Positions 33,261 through 40,910 of a DNA stretch of 44,385 nucleotides are shown one piece after another. Origin of the DNA: Mycobacterium interjectum (GTDB lineage: Bacteria; Actinomycetota; Actinomycetes; Mycobacteriales; Mycobacteriaceae); NCBI RefSeq assembly GCF_900078675.2, contig NZ_LT546237.1, positions 4,253,160-4,297,544 of the forward strand, read 5' to 3'. How positions within the stretch are numbered: position 1 is the stretch's first letter; each line of letters begins with the position of its first letter. The notes beneath the pieces are model-generated. The model made no database searches, was not told the DNA's origin, and saw only the letters and a list, made by a program, of their open reading frames with translations. Made by a program: the position numbers and the translations under genes.

Positions 33261-33289
33261 TGCACTGGTTTTATTGCGAGCCTTGATGT

Positions 33290-34435
33290 TCAGGCGCTGG
33301 CGGATTCGATGTCGCTGTAGGGCGGGTAATCGATGTAGCCGTGCGCTTGCAGTGGCGTGTAGAAGGTGTCGCGGTCATGAGGGCTCAACGGCAAGCCGGC
33401 AGCGATGCGCTCGGGCAAGTCGGGATTGGATACGAAGTGTCGCGCGAACGCGATCAAGTCAGCACCGTCACCAGCAGTGAGCGCTGCTTCGGCGGTGTCG
33501 GGCTCGAACCCGCCGGCGGCGATCATGGTGCCCTTGAACGACTTCCGCAACTCCTGTGACGCAACGGGACCGGCGTGCGCATCAATCAGTGTGAAACCAC
33601 TGACCCGCGGCTCGATGACATGCAGGTAGGCCAGCCCGACGTCGTCGAGCGCGGCGGCCACTTGCCCGAACAGTGCGTGTGGATCACCATCGCGAATGTC
33701 ATTGAACGTGCTGCTAGGTGAGATCCGCACCGCGACTCGATCAGCCCCGCGCACCGCCGACACGGCCTCGACGACCTCCATCAATAGTCGGATGCGGTTG
33801 GCCACAGATCCCCCGTAGCGGTCTGTGCGCCGATTACTTCCGTCTTGAAGGAACTGGTCGAGCAAGAAGCCGTAGGCCGCGTGCAGTTCCACACCGTCGA
33901 AACCGGCAGCCGCAGCATTGCGGGTCGCCAGAGCGAATTCCTCCACAACAGGAGGTATTTCGTCGATTTCCAAAGCCCGATGCGGTGAGACCGGCACATA
34001 GCCCTGCTCCGTGGAGACCGTGTTGGCTGGGTTGGCCCAGAAGCTCGGATCCAGCGATGGGCTCACCGGGGTCTGAAAGCTCGTTGTCACGTGGGAGCGC
34101 CGACCCGTGTGCCACAACTGAGCGAAGATGAAGCCGCCTCCGTCGTGCACGGCGTCGGTGATCCGCCTCCACCCCGCCACCTGGTCGTCATTCCACAGTC
34201 CCGGTGACCCATATCCGCCATGACCGAGTCGCGACACCGCGATGGCCTCACTGATGATCAGGCCACCCTCAGAGACACGCTGACCGTAATACTCCAGCGG
34301 TAAATCTCCGGGGATTCCGCTCGGCTGATCGGCCCGCTGGCGTGTCATCGGGGCCATCACCACGCGATGGCTCAGCGTCAACGGCCCCACCTTGACTGGG
34401 GTGAACAATGTGGAGTTGCCCTCTGATGTCACCAC
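33290..34435 (-). CDS. Old Yellow Enzyme-family ene-reductase
   Basis: This FMN-containing TIM-barrel protein of about 381 residues reduces activated C=C bonds, quinones or nitro esters with NAD(P)H. Typical segments are LFTPVKVGPLTLSHRVVMAPMTR, EGGLIISEAI, FAQLWHTGRRSH, FDGVELHAAYGFLLDQFLQDG, NRRTDRYGGSVANR and DLIAFARHFVSNPDLP. The substrate-binding pair, usually His-x-x-Asn or His-x-x-His, reads His185-A-A-Tyr188. Start uncertain: GTG 34435 has GAGG nine bases before it; ATG 34453 and GTG 34432 are alternatives. It is a single gene under promoter element H, divergent from the MFS run. Confidence 0.92.
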   Translation of the reverse strand: MVTSEGNSTLFTPVKVGPLTLSHRVVMAPMTRQRADQPSGIPGDLPLEYYGQRVSEGGLIISEAIAVSRLGHGGYGSPGLWNDDQVAGWRRITDAVHDGGGFIFAQLWHTGRRSHVTTSFQTPVSPSLDPSFWANPANTVSTEQGYVPVSPHRALEIDEIPPVVEEFALATRNAAAAGFDGVELHAAYGFLLDQFLQDGSNRRTDRYGGSVANRIRLLMEVVEAVSAVRGADRVAVRISPSSTFNDIRDGDPHALFGQVAAALDDVGLAYLHVIEPRVSGFTLIDAHAGPVASQELRKSFKGTMIAAGGFEPDTAEAALTAGDGADLIAFARHFVSNPDLPERIAAGLPLSPHDRDTFYTPLQAHGYIDYPPYSDIESASA

Positions 34436-34530
34436 TACGAATAACCTCACCATCGTCAATTGTGCGGGCCACCCTCGCCAGGGCATTATTGGGATCGCGG
34501 GCTCGCTGGGTCGTTCCCTGATCTCAGACG

Positions 34531-34572
34531 AGGCTACGGAAGCCGTTATCCCGCGCACTATCAAGATCTTTA
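34531..34572 (-). promoter_or_regulatory. Island promoter element H
   Basis: On the minus strand TAAAGATCTTGATAGTGC (34572-34555) is followed after 18 bases by TAGCCT (34536-34531). It reads toward the Old Yellow Enzyme gene. Confidence 0.83.
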
Positions 34573-34675
34573 GCCAGTAGATCGAGACATACTGGAACAT
34601 CGGGGCGTACGTGCGGCTCACCGCACGCCAGCGTCTCCCTGCGCACTCACCATCGGCTTCACTGCCCGGCGACGC

Positions 34676-34717
34676 TAAAGATTTCGACAGCACTGCTGCG
34701 TGCCGCTGCCGTAGCGT
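34676..34717 (+). promoter_or_regulatory. Island promoter element I
   Basis: TAAAGATTTCGACAGCAC (34676-34693), 18 bases, then TAGCGT (34712-34717). It reads toward the small leader frame and the MFS transporter. Confidence 0.83.
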
Positions 34718-34810
34718 CCGATTCGATCGATGTGCGCAGCAACATGTTCTCGACGTGGCGTCGATCGCGGTGATCAGCAGGTGACGGTGGACGAAGGCAT
34801 GCGAGGTGAT

Positions 34811-34903
34811 ATGAGCACTGAAACACTCTCTTTGGGAGTGGCTTTCGCGAATCCGCGACGTTTATCCAACGTTTCGTCCAGCGTTGTTGTGGTGTCGATC
34901 TGA
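34811..34903 (+). CDS. Possible 30-residue leader peptide before the MFS transporter
   Basis: ATG 34811 follows GAGGTGAT and opens a 30-codon frame (MSTETLSLGVAFANPRRLSN..., ending in a run of Ser/Val and TGA). The stop lies 5 bases before the MFS ATG, so translation could be coupled. The product is unlike any family I know. It may be a leader peptide or a chance frame. Confidence 0.3.
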   Translation: MSTETLSLGVAFANPRRLSNVSSSVVVVSI

Positions 34904-34908
34904 CGCCG

Positions 34909-36168
34909 ATGTCCCGTCGGTCGGACTGTCGCGACGGCGGTGACGTGACCGAGCCAAAAAACGGCAGCGCCGCCCAGGAAGGGTGGCTTCCCACGCCTGC
35001 GACCGCGGTGGGCGGCCCGATCAGGAGACTGGCCGCCTCAGTGTTGCTGGGGTACTTGGGTTTCGGCGCCACGCTGCAACTTTTGCCAGCGTGGATCGCG
35101 CAGCGTTTGCATGGCGGGCCGTTGGTTGTCGGCCTGGCCGTCGGGATCGCGTTCGGGGCAGCCGCGATCTGTCGGCCACTGGCCGGACGTGCCGGCGACG
35201 CCGGCCACGCTCGCGGCGTCGTCGTGGCCGCAGGAGTGCTTATCACCGTCGGTGCTCTCGGACAATGGTTGGCACCCACCCTCGGCGTCGTCTTGGCGGC
35301 GCGGCTCATCATGGGTGCCGGCGAGGCCGCCCTGTTCAACGGCGCGTTGCCGTGGGTTCTTGCCGGAATCCCTGCCGAGAATCGCGGTCGCGTCGCCGGC
35401 TGGTTCGGCCTGTCGATGTGGGCGGGCCTGGCCCTGGGCCCGTTGGCAACCGTAGCTGCCACTCACGTCTTTGGACTCGCAACGGCGTGGATGGCCGTCG
35501 CCGCCCTCGATGTTTTCTCGGCACTCATCGCGTCGACGACTCGCCGCCAGACCATCGACCAGACCACCTCCGTAAGCCGAACGCCCACGTGGCGGCAGGT
35601 CTTACCGCGCGGGGCTGGCTTGCCCGGTCTGATCTTCGGTGCGGCCGCCTACGGCTACGGCACCATTTCCGCCCTGCTGGTGCTTTTTCTCGATCAGTCA
35701 TTGGGTGCGGGATCCTCGATCGGACTGACCGTCTTTGCTGCAGCATTCTTGTTCGCAAGAGTGGCGGGCAGCCCTGTGGCCGACCGCCTGCGCCGCAAGG
35801 TACTCACCATTGTGAACCTCTGCGTCGAGGCCGGCGGACTGACCGTGGTGGCCACCGCCCACACGCTGGCCGCTGCCATGATCGGCACCGCTATCACCGG
35901 TGCGGGAGTGGGACTGATGTTCCCGGCCATCGTTGTACTTACCTTATGCCGGGTAGGTGGCGAGCGCGCCGGGGCTGCCGTGGGTGCGGCCAGTTCGTTG
36001 TGGGACATCGGCATCATGATCGCCGGCCCACTCGGAGGTGCGCTTGTCCACCTCGGATATCCAGCGGCATTCGCAGCTGCAGCGTTGATTGTCTGCGCCG
36101 CAGCCGTTGTCGCTGCCGCCCTATCGGAAACGCCGAGGACACGCGCGTCATCGACGTCCCCGCCGTGA
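34909..36168 (+). CDS. Major facilitator superfamily transporter
   Basis: This 419-residue inner-membrane protein has about twelve hydrophobic segments, beginning with LAASVLLGYLGFGATLQLLPAW near residue 45. The MFS signature loop RPLAGRAGDAGHAR lies between helices 2 and 3 and RVAGSPVADRLRRK in the second half. LIMGAGEAALFNGALPWV is typical of the fourth helix. It is likely a proton-driven exporter or importer of a small organic compound. ATG 34909 lies 5 bases after the leader frame; GTG 34945 is an alternative start. It is the first full gene of the element I run with the saccharopine-dehydrogenase-like and cupin genes, so it may move their substrate. Confidence 0.9.
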   Translation: MSRRSDCRDGGDVTEPKNGSAAQEGWLPTPATAVGGPIRRLAASVLLGYLGFGATLQLLPAWIAQRLHGGPLVVGLAVGIAFGAAAICRPLAGRAGDAGHARGVVVAAGVLITVGALGQWLAPTLGVVLAARLIMGAGEAALFNGALPWVLAGIPAENRGRVAGWFGLSMWAGLALGPLATVAATHVFGLATAWMAVAALDVFSALIASTTRRQTIDQTTSVSRTPTWRQVLPRGAGLPGLIFGAAAYGYGTISALLVLFLDQSLGAGSSIGLTVFAAAFLFARVAGSPVADRLRRKVLTIVNLCVEAGGLTVVATAHTLAAAMIGTAITGAGVGLMFPAIVVLTLCRVGGERAGAAVGAASSLWDIGIMIAGPLGGALVHLGYPAAFAAAALIVCAAAVVAAALSETPRTRASSTSPP

Positions 36169-36262
36169 ATACCTAGCGACGACGATTGCGCGGCCCGGTT
36201 GCGTTCGCGACGTCGAATCCACGATCCCCTCATATCCTCCACACCACACCAAGGAGCGCGTC

Positions 36263-37297
36263 ATGGGTGAGAAATCGACCACGGTGGCAGTCTTCGGCGC
36301 CACCGGATACACAGGTCGATTCGTCGTCACCGAGCTACTACGTCGCGGTCTCACTCCTGTCGCCGTCGCCCGAGATCCAGTAGCTCTGCGGGACACTGAC
36401 CTCGGCGCCGCCGACGTGATCCGACGGCACGCCACCGTCGACGATCCCGCATCGCTCGATCAAGCCTTCACCGGGGTTGGGGTGGTCATCAACTGCGCAG
36501 GCCCCTTCATCGACACCGCTCACCCCGTGGCATCGGCCGCCCTGCGAGCCACCTGCCACTACCTCGACGTCTGCGCCGAGCAACCCACCACTGCCAGCAC
36601 ACTACGGACCTTCCATAAGGCCGCTCGCCTAGCAGATGTCGCCGTCGTACCGTCGATGGCCTTCTACGGCGGCTTAGCCGATCTGATGGCAACCGCCGCC
36701 CTGGCTGGCGCCGACAAGGCGGAGTCGATCGACGTCATGATCGGACTGGACAGCTGGCATCCCACCCGGGGAACGCGTGTCACGATCGAGCGCAAAGCCC
36801 TCGGCGACCTGGCAATCACTGACGGCGAGCCGCAGCCCGTGGCATCGCCTCCTGCTCGAAAAACATGGGATTTCGGTGCACCACTGCATGTCCACGACGT
36901 CGTTGAACTGCCTTTCACCGAGATGACACTGATTCCTCGGCACATCCACATCCAGGAGCTACACAACTACGTCAGCGAAATCGCTGTCCGCGAGGTGCTC
37001 GACCCCACAACAGCACCACCGACACCCGGCTCATCGAGCGGACCGTTCCCGCAGCACTTCGCGATCGAAGTGATCGTGCGTGGCGACCAGATGCAGCGCC
37101 GGGCCACCATGCGCGGCCGCGACATCTACGCCATGTCCGCTCCACTATTGGGCGAAGCCGCACAACGTCTGCTCGACGGCGACTTCAGTGATCCCGGCGC
37201 CCACGCACCCGCCGAAGTCTTCGACTCCAACGCAATCCTGACCGCCCTCGCACCCAGCCACGCAACGTTCGAAATCCTTTCCGACATACAACGGTGA
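36263..37297 (+). CDS. Saccharopine dehydrogenase-like NAD(P)-binding protein
   Basis: This 344-residue protein has an N-terminal Rossmann motif VAVFGATGYTGRFVVTELLRRG, as in the saccharopine dehydrogenase NADP-binding family (trans-acting enoyl reductase-like). GVGVVINCAGPFIDTAHPVASAAL and HYLDVCAEQ are typical, and SMAFYGGLADLMAT follows. The later half is family-specific. It probably reduces or oxidises a small organic substrate with NAD(P)(H). The ATG start has AAGGAG six bases upstream. It lies 94 bases after the MFS gene and 81 bases before the second cupin, in the element I run. Confidence 0.88.
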   Translation: MGEKSTTVAVFGATGYTGRFVVTELLRRGLTPVAVARDPVALRDTDLGAADVIRRHATVDDPASLDQAFTGVGVVINCAGPFIDTAHPVASAALRATCHYLDVCAEQPTTASTLRTFHKAARLADVAVVPSMAFYGGLADLMATAALAGADKAESIDVMIGLDSWHPTRGTRVTIERKALGDLAITDGEPQPVASPPARKTWDFGAPLHVHDVVELPFTEMTLIPRHIHIQELHNYVSEIAVREVLDPTTAPPTPGSSSGPFPQHFAIEVIVRGDQMQRRATMRGRDIYAMSAPLLGEAAQRLLDGDFSDPGAHAPAEVFDSNAILTALAPSHATFEILSDIQR

Positions 37298-37378
37298 CCG
37301 CCAATTTCTACGAAATTAATCGCCACCGCGCTATAAGGCCAAAGGCCCAGCACCGCAACGACATCCCGAAAGGCAACG

Positions 37379-37777
37379 ATGATCGACCAACCCGACACCA
37401 TCGTCACGTACTCCAAAGACCTCCAATGGCAACCAGTGGGTCCGCTCGACGAGAACGGCAAGGGAATCTTCGTCTCGCTGATGTTCGGCGACCTTGAGAC
37501 CAAGGGGCCCACGGCGTTCCTGATGAAGTACTCCGCCGGCATCACAGCTCCACCCCACATTCATGGGCACGACTATTACGCTGTCGTCGTCTCCGGTAGC
37601 TTCCGGCACTACCTTCACGACCAGGACGAATACGACGTGCTCACACCCGGATGCACGTGGTATCAAAAGGGCAACGCCGTACACGGTGACACCTGCGTAG
37701 GCGACGACGACTGCATCCTCAGCATCTTCTGGCCCCACGGCTTCGACGTCACTTTCGTCGAGAACGCAACGCCGTAA
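37379..37777 (+). CDS. Cupin-domain protein (DUF4437 type), copy 2
   Basis: This 132-residue single cupin has the motif GITAPPHIHGHDYYAVVVSGSFRHY, with clustered His ligands, and TPGCTWYQKGNAVHGDTC with the later His. It matches the cupin at 27240 in order and spacing of motifs (PGCTWYQKGNAVH against PGGFWYQKGRQAH) but is clearly diverged. A metal-dependent enzyme or binding role is possible. ATG start with GAAAGG five bases upstream. It is the last gene of the element I run and marks the right end of the island. Confidence 0.87.
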   Translation: MIDQPDTIVTYSKDLQWQPVGPLDENGKGIFVSLMFGDLETKGPTAFLMKYSAGITAPPHIHGHDYYAVVVSGSFRHYLHDQDEYDVLTPGCTWYQKGNAVHGDTCVGDDDCILSIFWPHGFDVTFVENATP

Positions 37778-37843
37778 CAGAGGCACTGAGGACCGATATC
37801 GAAAGCGCTTCGTGAGCACGATCGAAACGCGAGCGCCGTCAGG

Positions 37844-38875
37844 TCAGCGGAAGCGAATGTTCAGCGTCGCCATGCCGAAGATTTTCTGGTCACCGGCCTT
37901 GGCGCCGACGATGACGACGCCGCTGCGGGTCACCGGGTCGAGCGACTTGACCCGGCCGCTGTACTCGATGTCCGCGCCCTCGGCGGCCGACACGATCGCC
38001 GGCTGGGACAGCCGCACCGTGTAGCGGGTAACGGCACCGGGGTCGCCCGACCACGCGGAGGCGAACCCGGCGCCCAACCCCATGGTGAGCATCCCGTGGG
38101 CGATGACGTCGGGCAGCCCGGCCAGCTTGGCGATGCCCTCGTCCCAGTGGATCGGATTGGCGTCGCCGGCCACGCCCGCATAGTTCACCAGGTCGCCGCG
38201 CGACAGCCGGGCGTGGTGCGCCGGCAGCTGGTCGCCGACCGAGACGTCCTCGAAGGACGGCGTCCCCGGGGTCCGCGTGGTGCCTCCTTGGGCGATCCGC
38301 ACCTCACCTTCGGGGCGCACCGTCTTCTCATAACCGGGGCCTGATTCGGCGATGGCGAGAAGGTCCACATCGTGCATCATGATTTTCGGCACGACCGACT
38401 TGATCGCCGGATCGATGTCTTCGGCCGTGATGCCGACGACCGTGGTGTGCAGCGTGTGTACTCGCTCGCCGGCAGTGTCGGTGAAGGTGTTGGTGACGGT
38501 GATGAAGTCCCTTCCGGCGGTCCTGCGCACCGCCGCCAGCTCGACGTCGATGTGTAGTTCGTCACCGGCCACGATCGGGCGGTGCTGCTCGAAGACTTCC
38601 TCGGTCTGCAGGTAGGTGTCGTAGCCGACGACCACCGATTCGAACATCCGCCGGTTGCAGGTCATACCGGGGACTGACGTAAACGTCAGCGGCGCCACCA
38701 GGCCGGAGTAGCCCAGCTCAGCGGCGGCGGCGACATCCCAGTGCGCGGGGTGATAGTCCTGCACCGCGCGGGCGTATTCGCGAATCTTCTCGCGGCCGAC
38801 CACATAGGTGCCGTCCATCTGGTAGTAATGGCCGACCCGCGATTCGAGCGCCGACACTTCTGTAGCTGCGGTCAT
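37844..38875 (-). CDS. Fused HadA-HadB-type (3R)-hydroxyacyl dehydratase
   Basis: This 343-residue double-hotdog protein joins two domains usually separate in mycobacterial FAS-II. Residues about 1-155 match HadA (REKIREYARAVQDYHPAHWD, AAELGYSGLVAPLTF, HRPIVAGDELHIDVEL). Residues about 205-343 match HadB (VSVGDQLPAHHARLSRGDLVNYAGVAGDANPIHWDEG, VIAHGMLTMGLGAG). The hydratase dyad Asp238/His243 is in the HadB half. It would dehydrate 3-hydroxyacyl chains in fatty-acid or mycolic-acid elongation. ATG 38875 has a weak ribosome site. It lies alone on the minus strand and seems to be ordinary chromosomal sequence outside the island. Confidence 0.92.
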   Translation of the reverse strand: MTAATEVSALESRVGHYYQMDGTYVVGREKIREYARAVQDYHPAHWDVAAAAELGYSGLVAPLTFTSVPGMTCNRRMFESVVVGYDTYLQTEEVFEQHRPIVAGDELHIDVELAAVRRTAGRDFITVTNTFTDTAGERVHTLHTTVVGITAEDIDPAIKSVVPKIMMHDVDLLAIAESGPGYEKTVRPEGEVRIAQGGTTRTPGTPSFEDVSVGDQLPAHHARLSRGDLVNYAGVAGDANPIHWDEGIAKLAGLPDVIAHGMLTMGLGAGFASAWSGDPGAVTRYTVRLSQPAIVSAAEGADIEYSGRVKSLDPVTRSGVVIVGAKAGDQKIFGMATLNIRFR

Positions 38876-39048
38876 CAAGTTGCTCAACTTTTCTATCGGC
38901 TTGTTTCGATGAGGCCGACCCAAGCACACTAACGTGCGGAAACCGGAGCAAAACACGCCGATACGCTTCGCGGGCTTGTTTCGCCGTGACCGTCGGTCGC
39001 CTCGCGTGTCACACGACCGCTGTCGGTGTCGCTCCTTACACTTCGGGC

Positions 39049-39417
39049 GTGCCGAGCTGGGACCAACCGTCGACGGTCGCGCCGTGCGGCCATTGTGGCG
39101 ACGAAACGGTGTGGCTGGAGACGGCCTATGGTGGCTGGGGCTTGTTCGATGCCGAGATGTTCCCCACGGCGGAGAGCTATCAGGGCAATCGCTTCGCGAT
39201 CGATCGTCGAACGCGCCTTGTCATCGACCTCGATTGCACCCCCGACAAGCGTTGGCCCTCGAGCTGTCTACGGCTGCATAAGTTCTCCTGCCCCGCGACC
39301 TACGACGAGGCCCGGTTTTACCCGCGTCGGCCTCGCCAACCGGTCCATGTCGAGCTGGACGATTTTTGGGATCGCCTGATGCGCGTGGGAACGACGCGGC
39401 AACGCAAGACGAGTTAG
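39049..39417 (+). CDS. Hypothetical protein with a Cys-rich CGHCGDE motif
   Basis: This is a frame of about 122 residues from GTG 39049 (an ATG-type start 63 bases earlier is also possible). It begins PSWDQPSTVAPCGHCGDETVWLE, where CxxC could be half of a zinc site. CTPDKRWPSSC and HKFSCPATYDEARFY supply more Cys/His further on. The C-terminus is QPVHVELDDFWDRLMRVG. I do not recognise the family. The codon usage and absence of a better frame on the other strand support a real gene. It stands alone between the HadAB and emfourin-like genes. Confidence 0.6.
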   Translation: MPSWDQPSTVAPCGHCGDETVWLETAYGGWGLFDAEMFPTAESYQGNRFAIDRRTRLVIDLDCTPDKRWPSSCLRLHKFSCPATYDEARFYPRRPRQPVHVELDDFWDRLMRVGTTRQRKTS

Positions 39418-39513
39418 CGAACCGTGCTGTGAGTCGAGTAGTCGACTACGCATGTGGTCCGCCTTCACAGCTGACACGCTTTTCGTGTCCAGTTCCCCAG
39501 GGGAAGGGTGGCG

Positions 39514-40227
39514 ATGCAAGTCACGATCGAACGGTGCGGCGGTTGGATAGGCCGAGCCGAGAGGCTCGGGCCCATCGATATAGCGGGAGTGCCTCAAGGT
39601 TCCGCCCGCCGGATAGGTGCCGTCGTCTCGGAGACGAACTTCTACGGGTTGCCGGCCACCATCACCAAGCCCGGCGGAGCCGACCTCGTCGAGTACAAGA
39701 CGACCATCGCCGACGGCGCTCGGACCCATACCGTCTACTCGAACGACCCGTCGGATCCGGCGTATCAAAGAATGCTCGGCGATCTAATTGGGCTGCTCGA
39801 GCTGTCCGGAGCCAAGTTCGCGGTGATAGAGCCGGCGAGCGGCTCGAAGGCGGCGATGGAAGCCTTACGATACGACCTCACCGGAGACGGCATAACGCTC
39901 GCATACTTCACGTTCGGTGACCTCAAGAACGAGCGGATCCTGTCCTATTCCGACGGGCATCGCTCACTGGACTTCTACCAAAACGACGTCCGCACCGGCG
40001 ACGTGCCCGATCTTGACGGCCGCTGTGTCATGGTCAACCTCAAGGGCGAGGGCCTGAAGGCGGTCACCGCGACCCTGCTGGTTCCCAGCGTCTGTTTCAC
40101 CGGTGCCGACACCGCATGGTCGACACCGGTTGACGCAGCGATGATCGTTGCGGGCCCGGCTGCGAGCGGCCGGGGCAAGAGCTACCACGCCATCAATCTC
40201 GTGGGCGAGGCCTGCAACCACGACTAG
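39514..40227 (+). CDS. Protein with an emfourin-like N-terminal domain and unknown C-terminal half
   Basis: This protein has 237 residues. Positions 1 to about 98 resemble emfourin (protealysin inhibitor-type) domains: QVTIERCGGWIGRAERLGPIDI, NFYGLPATITKPGGADLVEYKTTI, ADGARTHTVYSNDPSDPAYQRMLGDLIGLLE. Positions 100-237 contain YFTFGDLKNERILSYSDGHRSL and the C-terminal YHAINLVGEACNHD, which I do not recognise. ATG 39514 follows GGGGAAGGG. Emfourins inhibit thermolysin-like proteases; whether this one does is open. No protease gene is adjacent. Confidence 0.7.
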   Translation: MQVTIERCGGWIGRAERLGPIDIAGVPQGSARRIGAVVSETNFYGLPATITKPGGADLVEYKTTIADGARTHTVYSNDPSDPAYQRMLGDLIGLLELSGAKFAVIEPASGSKAAMEALRYDLTGDGITLAYFTFGDLKNERILSYSDGHRSLDFYQNDVRTGDVPDLDGRCVMVNLKGEGLKAVTATLLVPSVCFTGADTAWSTPVDAAMIVAGPAASGRGKSYHAINLVGEACNHD

Positions 40228-40293
40228 CCTTCAACGGCTGGGCGGCGCGGGCCGGCTTCATGTTCCGCGGAGAGTTGGCCAGCTGATCACACG

Positions 40294-40797
40294 GTGGATA
40301 CCTGGCCGTGCGACCGTACCCGTATGCGAGCCGAATTGCGTGCCAGTCGATCACGGCCGGTCGACCGATTCCATCGGTTCTGCGAGGCGGTTGTCGATCG
40401 GCTGCCGTGGGGGCTCGGATCGCTCGTGGCGCCGACATTCCTGGGCTTCTGCATCATCAACGGCGCCACCTTCGGCGTCGATCTGGCGATCCTCACGGTT
40501 CTGCGCGGCGGCCTGGGGCTTCCGGTTCCCGTCGCCGTCACCATCGCGTACGCGTCGGCGTTCACCCTGAGCTACGCACTCAACCGCACCTTCAACTTTC
40601 GGTCCCACGCCCCGGTCGGACCACAGGTGGTGGTCTACGCCGTGGTCGTCGTCGTCAACTACCTGGCGTTCATCCTCGGGGTGTCCACGGCGTTGACGGC
40701 CCTTGGTATGCAATATCAGTTGTCGCGGCTGGTGGCCGGCACGTGTGAGGCCGTGTACATGTACAGCGCGATGAGGTGGGTTGTCTTCCGGCGCTGA
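40294..40797 (+). CDS. GtrA-family membrane protein
   Basis: This 167-residue integral membrane protein has four hydrophobic segments (roughly 45-68, 75-97, 108-130, 135-160). Family marks are FGVDLAILTVL, FTLSYALNRTFNFRS and the C-terminal MRWVVFRR. GtrA-type proteins are thought to flip or carry lipid-linked sugars in cell-wall and lipopolysaccharide modification. The start codon is not certain because several candidates lie near 40294-40330. It stands alone, 66 bases after the emfourin-like gene. Confidence 0.85.
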   Translation: MDTWPCDRTRMRAELRASRSRPVDRFHRFCEAVVDRLPWGLGSLVAPTFLGFCIINGATFGVDLAILTVLRGGLGLPVPVAVTIAYASAFTLSYALNRTFNFRSHAPVGPQVVVYAVVVVVNYLAFILGVSTALTALGMQYQLSRLVAGTCEAVYMYSAMRWVVFRR

Positions 40798-40910
40798 ATG
40801 CGCCGGATCCATCAGAGAATCTCAGGCGATTGGCATGCTGGAACGCTCCAGCCGGATGGACAATATGAAGCGTTAGCCCATTGGGGTACAACGATCTTCG
40901 CGACCGGCCG

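Larger units (their letters stand above)
34436..34908. other. Divergent intergenic region with two island promoters and a small leader frame
   Basis: Elements H (left-reading) and I (right-reading) stand back-to-back at 34531-34717. A 30-codon frame (34811-34903) lies just before the MFS gene. Nothing else is recognised. Confidence 0.7.

Noticed and set aside
37328..37345. GCGCTATAAGGCCAAAGG as a left-reading box
   Set aside because: Half of the positions mismatch, the -10 position reads AGAAAT, and it would point against the local transcription.
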